DNA from: Mycobacterium gordonae
GTDB taxonomy: Bacteria > Actinomycetota > Actinomycetes > Mycobacteriales > Mycobacteriaceae
Assembly (NCBI RefSeq): GCF_017086405.1
Contig: NZ_CP070973.1
Span: forward strand, 2,108,001-2,172,000
Direction: 5' to 3'
DNA: 64,000 bases
A model generated the notes under the pieces. The model had not been told where the DNA came from. It worked only from the letters and a program-made list of their open reading frames with translations, and made no database searches. The position numbers and the translations under genes were made by a program. Positions 8,019-16,712 of this stretch are shown piece after piece (position 1 is the first letter of the stretch; every line of letters starts with the position of its first letter).

Positions 8019-8177
8019 TTACTGGCCGGCGGGCGGAGGCGGCGTGCCGACGGTGCCCCCGACCGAACCCGCGGTTTGTGCGGTACAACCGGCGGACGCC
8101 AGGGCAAACGCCGTGGCCAGTACGGCGACCACAACTTTCACCGCCTGAATCCCCCTACCGGATTTGCGTGCTTTCAT
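8019..8177 (-). CDS. Small lipoprotein-like peptide 3
   Basis: This 52-aa frame begins MKARKSGRGIQAVK, has a hydrophobic VVVAVLATAFALASAGC segment with a good lipobox (ASAGC) and a Gly/Pro-rich tail ending PPPPAGQ. AAGGGGG precedes the ATG by six bases. The shared AFAL core and lipobox place it with the two peptides at 7299 and 7624. The strong hairpin at 7951 follows the stop. It lies 165 bp from the left end of the IS630 element, whose insertion may have separated the cluster from former neighbours. Confidence 0.6.
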   Translation of the reverse strand: MKARKSGRGIQAVKVVVAVLATAFALASAGCTAQTAGSVGGTVGTPPPPAGQ

Positions 8178-8341
8178 CGGCTACCCCCTTCGTTTGCTGA
8201 ATACCCCATTTAGCGAATTAATCGCCATCAGGATGCTAACTCCGGCAATGCATCACGCGAGCCGTTTTGCCGCGAAATGGGTGCACTGCAATTGCAGGCT
8301 CCCCGCGTAATGCGGTTGCGCTCCCACGCGCAGACGGTCTA

Positions 8342-9467
8342 GTGTCTTGAGTCATTAATTACGGTCCAGCTGTTAAGCTGGGTTGTGCCCATGCCACAGG
8401 CTGCCGTGATCGTGTTGACCGATGCTGAACGTGCCGAGTTGGAGGGCTGGGCTCGGCGTCGAACTAGTGCTGCGGGGTTGGCGTTACGGTCGCGAATTGT
8501 GTTGGCGGCCGCTGACGGTGAGTCCAATTCCGACATGGCTACCCGGATGGGAATCTCACGGACAACGGTCCAGCGGTGGCGTAACCGCTTTGTTGAACAG
8601 CGCTGTGATGGGCTGCTCGACGAGCCGCGGCCGGGGAGGCCTCGGATGGTGGGCGATGGGCAGATCGAAGCGTTGATCACGGCGACGTTGGAGACCACCC
8701 CTGCCGATGCCACGCACTGGTCGACACGGTCGATGGCCACCCACCTCGGGTTGAGCCAGTCGATGGTCTCGCGGGTATGGCGCGCGTTTGGATTGGCGCC
8801 GCACAAGCAGGATTCGTGGAAACTGTCTAAGGATCCGCTGTTCGTGGAGAAGGTCCGCGACATCGTGGGGCTCTACATGGACCCGCCCGAGCGTGCCCTG
8901 GTGCTCTGCGTCGATGAGAAAACCCAGATCCAGGCGCTCAACCGGACGCAGCCGGTGTTTCCGATGCTGCCCGGTACGCCGGCGCGGGCCAGCCACGACT
9001 ACGTGCGCTACGGCACGTCGAGCCTGTATGCGGCCCTGGACCTGGCCAGCGGCAAGATCATCGGCTCCCTGCACGCCCGACACCGCTCCCAGGAGTTCCT
9101 AGCCTTCCTGAAAAAGATCGACCACGAAGTGCCCGCCGACCTGGACTGCCACGTCATCCTCGACAACGCCTCAACACACAAGACCCCAGCGGTAAAGCGT
9201 TGGCTGACAACACATCCCCGGTTCGTGCTGCACTTCACCCCGACCAGCTCAAGCTGGCTCAACCTCGTCGAACGCTGGTTCGCCGAATTGACCACCAAAA
9301 AATTGCGCCGCGGCACCCACACCTCGGTCCGTCAACTCAACGCCGACATCCGCGCCTGGATCGACACCTGGAACGACAACCCCAGGCCGTACGTATGGAC
9401 CAAGACCGCCGACCAAATCCTGGCCAGCATCAGCAACTACTGCACCCAAATTAATGACTCAGGACAC
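8342..9467 (+). mobile_element. IS630-family insertion sequence
   Basis: An 1126-bp element bounded by 19-bp terminal inverted repeats (GTGTCTTGAGTCATTAATT at 8342-8360 and its complement at 9449-9467, one mismatch). It is flanked by the TA duplication typical of IS630/Tc1 elements at 8340-8341 and 9468-9469. One intact transposase gene fills it. The pre-insertion site can be read as GGTC-TA-GTGTCTGCG. Intact ends and frame suggest a recent, possibly active insertion. Confidence 0.9.
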
Positions 9468-9470
9468 TAG
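8391..9470 (+). CDS. IS630-family transposase
   Basis: This 359-aa DDE transposase has an N-terminal helix-turn-helix region (ATRMGISRTTVQRWRNRF, then a second HTH HLGLSQSMVSRVWRAF) and a C-terminal catalytic domain. The acidic residues are visible as LCVDEKTQIQ, HVILDNASTHKT and LNLVERWFAELT. ATG at 8391 is preferred; an in-frame GTG at 8385 would add two residues. The stop codon TAG at 9468 is formed by the target-site TA plus the next genomic base, so the element carries no stop of its own. Length is normal for the family. Confidence 0.9.
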   Translation: MPQAAVIVLTDAERAELEGWARRRTSAAGLALRSRIVLAAADGESNSDMATRMGISRTTVQRWRNRFVEQRCDGLLDEPRPGRPRMVGDGQIEALITATLETTPADATHWSTRSMATHLGLSQSMVSRVWRAFGLAPHKQDSWKLSKDPLFVEKVRDIVGLYMDPPERALVLCVDEKTQIQALNRTQPVFPMLPGTPARASHDYVRYGTSSLYAALDLASGKIIGSLHARHRSQEFLAFLKKIDHEVPADLDCHVILDNASTHKTPAVKRWLTTHPRFVLHFTPTSSSWLNLVERWFAELTTKKLRRGTHTSVRQLNADIRAWIDTWNDNPRPYVWTKTADQILASISNYCTQINDSGH

Positions 9471-9519
9471 TGTCTGCGCTCGTGCGTCTTCTGTTGCATG
9501 CGGTAGTAACCAGTGCCCG

Positions 9520-9552
9520 CAGCGGGGTCTGATCCAGACCGACCCCCCGCTG
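9520..9552. promoter_or_regulatory. Two-tier hairpin upstream of the LeuA-domain gene
   Basis: CAGCGGGG at 9520-9527 pairs with CCCCGCTG at 9545-9552, and inside it GTCTG pairs with CAGAC around ATC. The structure lies 56 bases before the LeuA-domain gene. It may be a leader element controlling that gene or a terminator of something displaced by the IS insertion; sequence alone does not decide. Confidence 0.4.
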
Positions 9553-9607
9553 TGGGTCGGAAGCTATTACCGTCGGTCGCTCCTTCTAGCCAGAGAAGAC
9601 CGTCGCA

Positions 9608-10114
9608 ATGACCATCCTCAGCCAAGATCTCGACAATTTCGCAGCCAGCACTTCTGCCGCCGCATGGTTCGGCCGTCTCTTCGGGGTGGCGCTCCCGCGC
9701 GGCTTGCGCGAACAGGTCGATGGCCTGTCCTGGGAAGGGTTTGTCGACGTCTACGGGCACACCGCCGGACCGGTGCGTCTGAGGCACTGGTCCTGCGACG
9801 ACGCCGCGCGACCGGCCACCAGGATCGGCCCGCACGCCCGCAACTTCCGTGCCGTGATCGCGGTCGGTGACCGCATCGGGACGTCCACCGCGGCGGCCGG
9901 CGGAGCAGTCGCAGCGCTCACGGCGATGCTGCATGGGCGCGGAATTCCGTTGGAAGTGTTGAGCTTTCACCAAATTTGTTCGGGCAACGACATGGCTACC
10001 CTGGTTCGGGGCACCGACGGGGTGCGAACCGAATGGGCGATGGGGTGGGCTGCGGACTCCACCGAGTCTGCGTTGCGTGCGGTGATCGCGTGTGTGAACC
10101 GGTTGCTCGATTAG
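9608..10114 (+). CDS. Free-standing LeuA allosteric (dimerisation) domain protein
   Basis: This 168-aa protein resembles only the C-terminal leucine-binding regulatory domain of 2-isopropylmalate synthase: FRAVIAVGDRIGTSTAAAGGAVAALTAML, the FHQICSGNDMATLVRG strand, and the ending WAMGWAADSTESALRAVIACVNRLL, equivalent to WGVGIxxNITTASLRAVVSAVNR in LeuA. The catalytic TIM barrel is absent. It may sense leucine or a related acid and modulate LeuA or homocitrate synthase-like partners, but that is inference. ATG at 9608 follows a weak AGAGAAG. The IS630 end lies 140 bp upstream. Confidence 0.65.
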   Translation: MTILSQDLDNFAASTSAAAWFGRLFGVALPRGLREQVDGLSWEGFVDVYGHTAGPVRLRHWSCDDAARPATRIGPHARNFRAVIAVGDRIGTSTAAAGGAVAALTAMLHGRGIPLEVLSFHQICSGNDMATLVRGTDGVRTEWAMGWAADSTESALRAVIACVNRLLD

Positions 10115-10281
10115 TCGGGTTTGCCAATACCGCATGTTCGTATGGATACTATTGCGCTATGCAATTATTGTGCCGGTCACGAATGCGCCGGCGAGACGTG
10201 ACGTCGGCATCCGGCCAGCGGCGGGCGGCGGGATCCACACGAAATAACGATCGTGCGAGCGAAGGGTCACGTGGCTGATCG

Positions 10282-10611
10282 ATGCTCAGTTTGCGCCAGC
10301 TGACGTATTTTGTCGCCGTTGTCGAAGCGGGCAGTTTCTCACGTGCTGCCCAAAAAATTTTTGTGGCGCAGCCGTCGCTGAGTCAGCAGATCGCGTCCCT
10401 GGAGGCCGAACTGGGTGCGACATTGCTCTTGCGAAGCACCCGCGGTGTCCGCCCGACTGCCCAGGGTGAGGTGGTGTATCGGGCGGCGCTGGATATCCTG
10501 CGTCGGGTCGAGGCCCTGCCGATGCTGCTCGGCGGCTCCGCGGCGGCTCCCTCCGGCACGGTAGTCCCGGGGCGCTCTGAAGGGATCGATGCAACACCCC
10601 CGTCTGAATGA
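10282..10611 (+). pseudogene. Truncated LysR-type regulator
   Basis: The first 90 residues are a typical LysR DNA-binding domain: MLSLRQLTYFVAVVEAGSFSRAAQ, then FVAQPSLSQQIASLEAELGATLL and TAQGEVVYRAALDILRRVE. The frame ends at residue 109, just after the usual linker PSGTV, so the 200-residue inducer domain is missing. No continuation is found in other frames. A hairpin GCAACAC...GTGTTGC lies near the break (about 10590-10618), which hints at a mobile-element-mediated deletion. The fragment could still bind DNA, but decay is more likely. Confidence 0.65.
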
Positions 10612-11105
10612 GGAGTGTTGCGTTGTCTCGAGCGTTGTTTCAGTCGAGGAATCCGCTGTCCTGGGATCGGATTGGTAGTGGGTTCCGGAGCCGGCCGCGA
10701 AGGTCGCGGGCGTGGCGGCAAGCAGTGGACGACGACGGTTTTGGGAAGCCGGCGGTTGAAAGCTTCGGTGAGCAAACCGAGATTTCCGGTTCGCGCCGCG
10801 GTTGAGCCTGGCGAGGCGTAACCAGTGTTGACGACGGTCGAAATCTAGGCCAGAGGCGACGGTGAAGAGTAAACCATGTGTTACTCGTCTACAAAATGAC
10901 ACGCAACAAAGCCGCCGAGAACCGGCCCACTTACGCGACTTTGGCCGGGTAGAAGCGAAACCATCGCAGTATCCGTCTGCTGCGTGCCCGAGATCGAGAA
11001 ACCGGTCGAAGTGATTTCTGGCGGAGATCGACATCGTGTGTCCGTCCGCGTCGAACGTCCTTCATCAAGGACCGGACCGGGCGGCGAGCTGCGGTGGCTG
11101 CTAAG
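10612..11105. other. Intergenic remnant without a supported gene
   Basis: About 490 bases between the LysR fragment and cyp136. Reading frames on both strands are short and unlike any family recognised. The left edge carries the GCAACAC/GTGTTGC inverted repeat at the point where LysR similarity stops. Local GC is a little lower around 10880-10960. Probably debris of a deletion. Confidence 0.4.
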
Positions 11106-12596
11106 TCAGAGTGGACGCAACACAATGTGCATGCCGTCCATCGGAATCGGCATGCCGCCGTAGTCCCAACGCGGTCGGTAGTCGGGCCGGGGCAGCTCCA
11201 GCCGATACCGACGCAGCAGTCGGTGCAGGATCGTCTTGACTTCCAGCTGCCCGAACACCATCCCGATGCACTTGTGCGCCCCGCCGCCGAACGGAGTGAA
11301 CCCATACCGGTGTCGCTTGTGCTCGTTGCGCGGTTCGGCGAACCGCTCTGGATCGAATTTCATTGGATCGGTCCAGATTTCGGGCAGTCGATGGTTCAAA
11401 CCGGGGAAGGCGGTGACGTTGGTGCCCTTGGGCAGGTAGTAACCGAGCAGTTCGGTGTCGCGTACCGTCCGTCGCATCGCCCACTGGACGGGCGTCACCA
11501 ATCGGATGGACTCGTTCATCACCAGGTCGAGCGACTCCAGCTTCTCCAGCGACTCGATGTCCAGTGGGCCGTCGCCAAGGCGGTCCGATTCGTCGCGGCA
11601 GCGCTGCTGCCACTCCGGGTGTGCGGCCAGGTGGTAGATCATCGTGGTGGCCGTCGAGGTGGAGGTGTCATGGGCGGCCATCATCAGGAAGATCATGTGG
11701 TTGATCACGTCTTGGTCGGAGAACCGGTTGCCGTCCTCGTCCTCGGTCTCACACAACACCGTCAGCAGGTCGTTGCCTTCTTTGCCGCGGCGCTCTTTGA
11801 CGCGCTCGGCGAAGTAGTCCTCCAGGAGTTCTCGTGCCTTGAGGCCGCGCCACCAGGTGAACGGCGGCACGCCTCTGCGGATCACCGCGTTGCCCGCCCG
11901 GGTAGTGGTGGTGAACGCCTTGTTGACCTTGGTGACCAGCTCACGATCGGAGCCGGGTTCATGCCCCATGAAGACCATTGAGGCGATGTCGAGCGTCATC
12001 TCTTTCATCGCCGGATACAGCAGGAAGCGCGGGTCGTTGGTGACCCAGTCATCCGAGATCACGTGCTGCACCACCTGGTCGATGTGCTCGAGATAGCCGA
12101 CCAGGCGCGAGCGGACGAACGCTTCCTGCATTATCCGCCGGTGGAACATGTGCTCTTCGAAGTCGAGGAGCATCAATCCGCGGCGGAAGAACGGGCCGAT
12201 CACCGGAATCCAGCCCTGCTGAGAGAAGTCCTTGTTGCGATTGGAGTAGATCGCTTGGGCGGCATCGGGACCCAGTGCCGATACGAACGGGAGAAACGGT
12301 GAATCGCCGAAGACGAGCGGGCCCTTGGTCTCGTACAGAAACGTCAGGTAGTCCGGCCCGCCCCGCAACAACTCGATCATGTGCCCGAGGATCGGCAGGC
12401 CGGCGTCACCGATGATCGGCCGGAGCCCACTGCCCGGGGGTGGGTCGGCAAGCCTTTTCTCGGGAAACTGGGTGTTGCGCAACCTGCGTTCGACCAGGCC
12501 CATGCCGGGAAAGTTGTTGAAAGACGGCGTGAACCGGCGCCTGGCTTGGTCGAGGAGATAGTCCGGGGTGTTGATCGTCGCTTTGCCAGTCGCCAT
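11106..12596 (-). CDS. cyp136: Cytochrome P450, CYP136 family
   Basis: This 496-aa P450 has an I-helix AAHDTSTSTATTM with the oxygen-activating threonine, an ExxR pair in NESIRLVTPVQWAMRR and the haem loop FTPFGGGAHKCIGM, with the axial thiolate at Cys443. Length and neighbours match CYP136A1 (Rv3059). It is a soluble monooxygenase needing ferredoxin partners; the natural substrate is not established. A TetR gene starts divergently 121 bp away, with an SDR behind it, as in M. tuberculosis. ATG at 12596 follows a purine-rich AGGAGCGCAGGTCA. Confidence 0.92.
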   Translation of the reverse strand: MATGKATINTPDYLLDQARRRFTPSFNNFPGMGLVERRLRNTQFPEKRLADPPPGSGLRPIIGDAGLPILGHMIELLRGGPDYLTFLYETKGPLVFGDSPFLPFVSALGPDAAQAIYSNRNKDFSQQGWIPVIGPFFRRGLMLLDFEEHMFHRRIMQEAFVRSRLVGYLEHIDQVVQHVISDDWVTNDPRFLLYPAMKEMTLDIASMVFMGHEPGSDRELVTKVNKAFTTTTRAGNAVIRRGVPPFTWWRGLKARELLEDYFAERVKERRGKEGNDLLTVLCETEDEDGNRFSDQDVINHMIFLMMAAHDTSTSTATTMIYHLAAHPEWQQRCRDESDRLGDGPLDIESLEKLESLDLVMNESIRLVTPVQWAMRRTVRDTELLGYYLPKGTNVTAFPGLNHRLPEIWTDPMKFDPERFAEPRNEHKRHRYGFTPFGGGAHKCIGMVFGQLEVKTILHRLLRRYRLELPRPDYRPRWDYGGMPIPMDGMHIVLRPL

Positions 12597-12654
12597 TGAC
12601 CTGCGCTCCTAACCGGTTGTGGTAACCGTCACTGATCCTCAATATCTCGGACCG

Positions 12655-12672
12655 ACTTGACGCCTGTCAAGT
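12655..12672. promoter_or_regulatory. TetR operator candidate between cyp136 and tetR
   Basis: ACTTGAC at 12655-12661 and GTCAAGT at 12666-12672 form a perfect 7-bp inverted repeat with spacer GCCT. It lies midway between the divergent cyp136 and TetR starts, where an autoregulatory TetR protein would act on both. CGGTT/AACCG at 12614-12628 is a second, weaker palindrome. Confidence 0.5.
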
Positions 12673-12717
12673 TTTCTTTTTGGATCGATGTCGTGCATGG
12701 TCAGAGGGTGATAGCGA

Positions 12718-13365
12718 GTGAGTAGCCCAGCCGCCGATGAGGGCCAGGGCGTGCAGGCATCCCGTCGGCGCGGTGACAAGCATCGGCAAGCGATCATGCA
12801 GGCGGTGCGAGAGCTGTTGCAGGAAGTCCCGTTCGCCGAACTTTCGGTCAGCGCCATCAGCCTGCGGGCCGGGGTGGCACGGTCGGGTTTCTACTTCTAT
12901 TTCGACTCGAAATACTCTGTGCTTGCGCAGATCCTTGCCGATGCGGCCGAGGAGCTCGAGGAACTGACACAGTACTTCGCCCCACGCCAGCCGGGGGAGT
13001 CCCCGGAGCAGTTCGCCAAGCGCATGGTGGGCAGTGCCGCGGCGGTGTACGCCGACAATGACCCGGTCGTCAACGCCTGCAATGCCGCCCGCCACACCGA
13101 CGTCGAAATCCGGGAGATTCTCGACCGGCAATTCGACGTGGTGTTCCGTCAGATCGTCAGTGTGGTGGATGCCGAGATGAAGGCGGGGACCGCACGGCCG
13201 ATCAGCGACGACCTCCCGACGTTGATCCGCACCCTGGCGGGCACCACCGCGCTCACGTTGACGGGCGATCCGCTGTTGGTGGGGCGCGACAGTGACCTCG
13301 AACGCCGGGTCGCGGTGCTCGAACAGATGTGGCTCAACGCGCTGTGGGGTGGGCCGGCCAGATAG
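12718..13365 (+). CDS. TetR/AcrR regulator divergent from cyp136
   Basis: This 215-aa regulator has an N-terminal helix-turn-helix (about 20-75) with FAELSVSAISLRAGVARSGFYFYFDSKYSVLAQILADA, close to the EthR style, followed by an all-helical ligand domain. The equivalent M. tuberculosis gene is Rv3058c. It starts with GTG at 12718 and is followed after 28 bp by an SDR gene on the same strand. Likely local repressor of cyp136 and of its own operon, through the palindrome at 12655; ligand unknown. Confidence 0.85.
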   Translation: MSSPAADEGQGVQASRRRGDKHRQAIMQAVRELLQEVPFAELSVSAISLRAGVARSGFYFYFDSKYSVLAQILADAAEELEELTQYFAPRQPGESPEQFAKRMVGSAAAVYADNDPVVNACNAARHTDVEIREILDRQFDVVFRQIVSVVDAEMKAGTARPISDDLPTLIRTLAGTTALTLTGDPLLVGRDSDLERRVAVLEQMWLNALWGGPAR

Positions 13366-13393
13366 GTCCGGTACCGCCGGTATCGTTCCGACC

Positions 13394-14272
13394 ATGGTGC
13401 AGAGCGGCTCCGCGGAGTATTTCGCCGGAAAGCGGTGTTTCGTGACCGGCGCGGCCAGTGGCATCGGCCGCGCCACCGCGCTTCGGCTGGCGGCCCACGG
13501 CGCCGAGTTATACCTCACCGACCGTGACGACGGCGGCTTGGCGCAGACCGTGGCGGACGCCCGGGCACTGGGCGCACAGGTGCCCGCCCACCGGGTGTTG
13601 GACATCGCCAACTACGACGAGGTGGCCGCGTTCGCGGCCGACATCCATGCGGGGCATTCCAGCATGGACGTCGTGCTCAACATCGCCGGTGTCTCGGCAT
13701 GGGGGACCGTCGACCGGTTGACCCATCAGCAATGGGAAAAGATGATCTCGATCAATCTGATGGGCCCCATTCATGTGATCGAGTCCTTCGTCCCCCAGAT
13801 GATCGCGGCTCGCCAGGGCGGGCACGTGGTCAACGTCTCTTCGGCTGCTGGGATTGTCGCGCTGCCATGGCATGCCGCGTACAGCGCCAGCAAGTACGGA
13901 CTGCGCGGCTTGTCCGAGGTGCTGCGCTTCGACTTGGCCCGGCACCGCATCGCGGTGTCGGTGGTAGTGCCCGGCGCAGTGCAGACTCCGTTGGTCAACA
14001 CCGTCGAGATCGCCGGCGTCGACCGTGAAGATCCACACGTCGCGCGCTGGGTGGACCGGTTCAGCGGCCATGCCGTCTCGCCGGAGAGGGCCGCCGAGAA
14101 GATCCTGGCCGGGGTCGCGAAGAAGCGCTATCTGATCTACACCTCGCAGGACATCCGCGCACTGTACCTCTTCAAACGGCTGGCGTGGTGGCCCTACAGT
14201 GTGGCGATGCGCCAGGTCAATGCGATCTTCACGCGCGCGTTGCGTCCGGCGCCGCCGCGACTGGAGCGCTAG
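13394..14272 (+). CDS. SDR-family oxidoreductase downstream of tetR
   Basis: A 292-aa classical SDR with TGAASGIGRA for cofactor binding, NIAGVS, catalytic serine in NVSSAAGIVALP and YSASK. The C-terminal extension (VAKKRYLIYTSQDIRALYLFKRLAWWPYSVAMRQVN) is typical of mycobacterial SDRs that act on lipids near the membrane. It matches the Rv3057c position in the cyp136 locus, so it may process the P450 product. ATG at 13394 is taken as start; an upstream GTG extension has no support. Confidence 0.85.
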   Translation: MVQSGSAEYFAGKRCFVTGAASGIGRATALRLAAHGAELYLTDRDDGGLAQTVADARALGAQVPAHRVLDIANYDEVAAFAADIHAGHSSMDVVLNIAGVSAWGTVDRLTHQQWEKMISINLMGPIHVIESFVPQMIAARQGGHVVNVSSAAGIVALPWHAAYSASKYGLRGLSEVLRFDLARHRIAVSVVVPGAVQTPLVNTVEIAGVDREDPHVARWVDRFSGHAVSPERAAEKILAGVAKKRYLIYTSQDIRALYLFKRLAWWPYSVAMRQVNAIFTRALRPAPPRLER

Positions 14273-14360
14273 CACGCCGTAAGTGGCGGTTCGCTTCCCG
14301 TTACGCCCACCGGACATCTACCGTCTAGGCGGGGGCCGACACATTTCGGCGGAGGTTGGC

Positions 14361-15608
14361 GTGCACAGCGACGTCATAAGGATTGTTGCCCGACTCGACG
14401 AGCAGGCCGCCGCCATCAGTGACGTGCTCTGTACCGCGGCCCAGGACGATGCTCCGGAGCTTCCCCGCGACGACACGATGCGCGAGTTGATGCGTGCCGC
14501 AATGCGCGACCAGCTCCAGACGATATTCCGTGCTCTGCTTCAGGACATCGACGCCACGCAGATCGTGGTACCTCCAACACATACCGAATATGCCCGAGCT
14601 CTTGCCCGCCAAGATATTCCGATCAAAGCGATGCTGCGCGCTCACCGGCTCGGGCAGCGTCGGTTGGGCGAGGTGGTGGTCGCCGAGCTGCAGGCCGCCG
14701 GCCTGGCGCCCGAGTCCCAGGTCGCGGTGATCGAAACCCTCACCAGGACGCTGTCGAAGTACGTCGACGTACTGTCGCAGCAGGCGCTTGCGGCCTACCA
14801 GGGCGAACACCGGCTACGACTGGCGGCTCGGCGCATCGCCGGCGAGGCCCAGATTCGAGAGGTGCTCGATGGAGCCAAAGTGGTTGACACCGAGGCGGTT
14901 TCCCTGGCCATCGGCTATCCGCTGGCCTGGGAGCATTTGGCGCTCGTCGTGTGGTACCCCAGCGTGGATGCGGCACACGACCGGCTCGCGAGCCGGTGGG
15001 ACTTCGTTCGCGCGTTGGCGGTTGTCGCTGAGAGCACGGCAAGCCCACTGCTGGTCGACACCGATCGGACGGCTTCGTGGGTGTGGTTGCCCTACCACCG
15101 GGTGCCGGGGAACGCCGTCGGGAACATCCGCGAATTCGTCCGCCTACGGACTCATGCGCCCAACCTTGCGATCGGGCTGATGGGCTGCGGAGTCGAAGGA
15201 TTCCGTCGGTCTCACCGCCAGGCGCAGCGCGCGCGCACGGCCGCTGGGCAGGGCATCGGCCAGTCGAATGTGGTAGTCGCGGCGACCGATGCCGGCATTG
15301 TCTCCGCTGCTCTGCTGGACGCGGACGTCGAGGAGACGCGTGGGTGGGTGGCCGACGTCCTCGGTCCATTGGCGTCCGACACCGACGACGATGCCCGCCT
15401 GCGTGAGGTATTGCGGAACTATCTCAATTTCGGTCGGCCCTACCGGGTCGCAGAGGAACTCCGCCTGCGCCTCGAGACCGTCAAGAGTGACCTACAGCGG
15501 GCTGTCGCACGGCGCGGGCGTCCCATCGATGACAAGCGCAACGTCGAAGTCGCGCTGTTGGCCTGTCAACGATACGGCGCTGCCGTCTTGCGGCCACCTT
15601 TGGACTGA
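14361..15608 (+). CDS. PucR/CdaR-type transcriptional regulator
   Basis: This 415-aa protein has an N-terminal helical sensory region, a middle degenerate GGDEF-like region (about 160-330) and a C-terminal PucR helix-turn-helix (about 355-410): VLRNYLNFGRPYRVAEELRLRLETVKSDLQRAV. Such regulators normally control nearby catabolic genes, but here the neighbours are an SDR and dinB2, so the target is unclear. GTG at 14361 is chosen because GGAGG lies five bases upstream at 14351-14355. The final HTH lacks the usual RNTVxYRLxRIEELxG consensus. Confidence 0.75.
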   Translation: MHSDVIRIVARLDEQAAAISDVLCTAAQDDAPELPRDDTMRELMRAAMRDQLQTIFRALLQDIDATQIVVPPTHTEYARALARQDIPIKAMLRAHRLGQRRLGEVVVAELQAAGLAPESQVAVIETLTRTLSKYVDVLSQQALAAYQGEHRLRLAARRIAGEAQIREVLDGAKVVDTEAVSLAIGYPLAWEHLALVVWYPSVDAAHDRLASRWDFVRALAVVAESTASPLLVDTDRTASWVWLPYHRVPGNAVGNIREFVRLRTHAPNLAIGLMGCGVEGFRRSHRQAQRARTAAGQGIGQSNVVVAATDAGIVSAALLDADVEETRGWVADVLGPLASDTDDDARLREVLRNYLNFGRPYRVAEELRLRLETVKSDLQRAVARRGRPIDDKRNVEVALLACQRYGAAVLRPPLD

Positions 15609-15675
15609 CGCGAAGCACCTGTGTGTTCTGGGCTTTCGATGATTCGAACCTCTCCGAGGTCGTGCAATGTCGGGG

Positions 15676-16704
15676 TCAGGACGGCATTTTGAGTTCCAGG
15701 CGCACCCCGAGCAGCCGGATGGGGCGGTCGAGCTCGAACAGGTCCAGGACGCGCAGGGTGGCTGCAGTGATGACGTCGGACTCGATGGACGGAGCGTCCA
15801 GTTTGCGGATCTTGGTGCGGGTGTGGAAGGTCGCGGTCCGGACGGTGATCGCCACCCGCGTCACGATCCGCTGCTCGGCCACCACGTCCTGGAGCGCTCG
15901 CAGGGCCAAATCCTTGACCGCCGAGTCTATTTCGGCGCGATCGGTGAGGTCGCGCGGGAACGTGACGACATGGCTGCGGGAGCGCGGTACCCACGGCTGC
16001 GCACTGACGGTCGTGTCTCCACCGCCCTTCGCCAGCAGGAGCAACCACAGTCCGGTGCGTGGGCCGAACGTCGACGTCAACAGCTCGCCGTCGGTGCCGG
16101 CAAGTTGTCCCACCGTGGTGATATCAAGGGCAGCAAGCCTTTTCGATGTTTTGGGGCCGACGCCCCAGAGCGCGTCGACGGGCCGGTCGGCCATCAGGGT
16201 CATCCAGTTGGCGTCGGTGAGGGTGAACACCCCGGCGGGTTTGGCGAAGTCGGTGGCGACTTTGGCGCGTTGCTTGTTGTCACTGATGCCCACCGAGCAG
16301 GACAATCCGGTCTGCGCCGCGACGGTGGTGCGGATGGTCTCGGCGACCGGGACAGGGTCGGCGGGCACCGCGACATACGCCTCGTCCCATCCCCACACTT
16401 CGACGGGATGGCCTAGGTCGCGCAGCAGTTCCATCACCTGCTCGGAGGCCTCGTCGTAGGCGGCGGAATCGGAGGCAAGGAACGTGGCGTCCGGGCAGCG
16501 GCGTGCCGCGGCGCGCAACGGCATGCCGGCATGCACGCCGAACGCGCGGGCTTCGTAGGACGCGCAGGTGACGACTTTGCGAGCTTCGGTGGGGTCACCG
16601 CTGCCGCCCACGATGACCGGCAGGCCCACCAGTTCGGGATGGCGGCGCAGTTCGACGGCGGCGAGGAACTGGTCGAGGTCGACGTGCAGGACCCAGCGCG
16701 TCAC
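15676..16704 (-). CDS. dinP: Y-family DNA polymerase IV, DinB2 type
   Basis: This 342-aa translesion polymerase matches Rv3056. The catalytic acidic residues are visible in HVDLDQFLAAVE (Asp9, Asp11) and WGWDEAYVAV. The steric-gate position, normally Phe or Tyr, is Leu14; M. smegmatis DinB2 has the same Leu14 and incorporates ribonucleotides. The thumb motif LWGVGPKTSKRLAALDITTVGQLA follows, then the little-finger domain. The C-terminus ends soon after RLLGVRLELK without an obvious beta-clamp motif. GTG at 16704 lies nine bases after the TetR stop, so it is the second gene of that operon. Confidence 0.9.
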   Translation of the reverse strand: MTRWVLHVDLDQFLAAVELRRHPELVGLPVIVGGSGDPTEARKVVTCASYEARAFGVHAGMPLRAAARRCPDATFLASDSAAYDEASEQVMELLRDLGHPVEVWGWDEAYVAVPADPVPVAETIRTTVAAQTGLSCSVGISDNKQRAKVATDFAKPAGVFTLTDANWMTLMADRPVDALWGVGPKTSKRLAALDITTVGQLAGTDGELLTSTFGPRTGLWLLLLAKGGGDTTVSAQPWVPRSRSHVVTFPRDLTDRAEIDSAVKDLALRALQDVVAEQRIVTRVAITVRTATFHTRTKIRKLDAPSIESDVITAATLRVLDLFELDRPIRLLGVRLELKMPS

Positions 16705-16712
16705 GTCCGCGC

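Noticed and set aside
10640..11034. Reverse-strand frames such as FTVASGLDFDRRQHWLRLARL, considered as a transposase relic.
   Set aside because: No catalytic motif or terminal repeats could be defined, and no family was recognised.
15640..15660. TTCGAATC-like string on the reverse strand, resembling a tRNA T-loop.
   Set aside because: No acceptor, anticodon or D arms pair around it; no tRNA gene can be folded.
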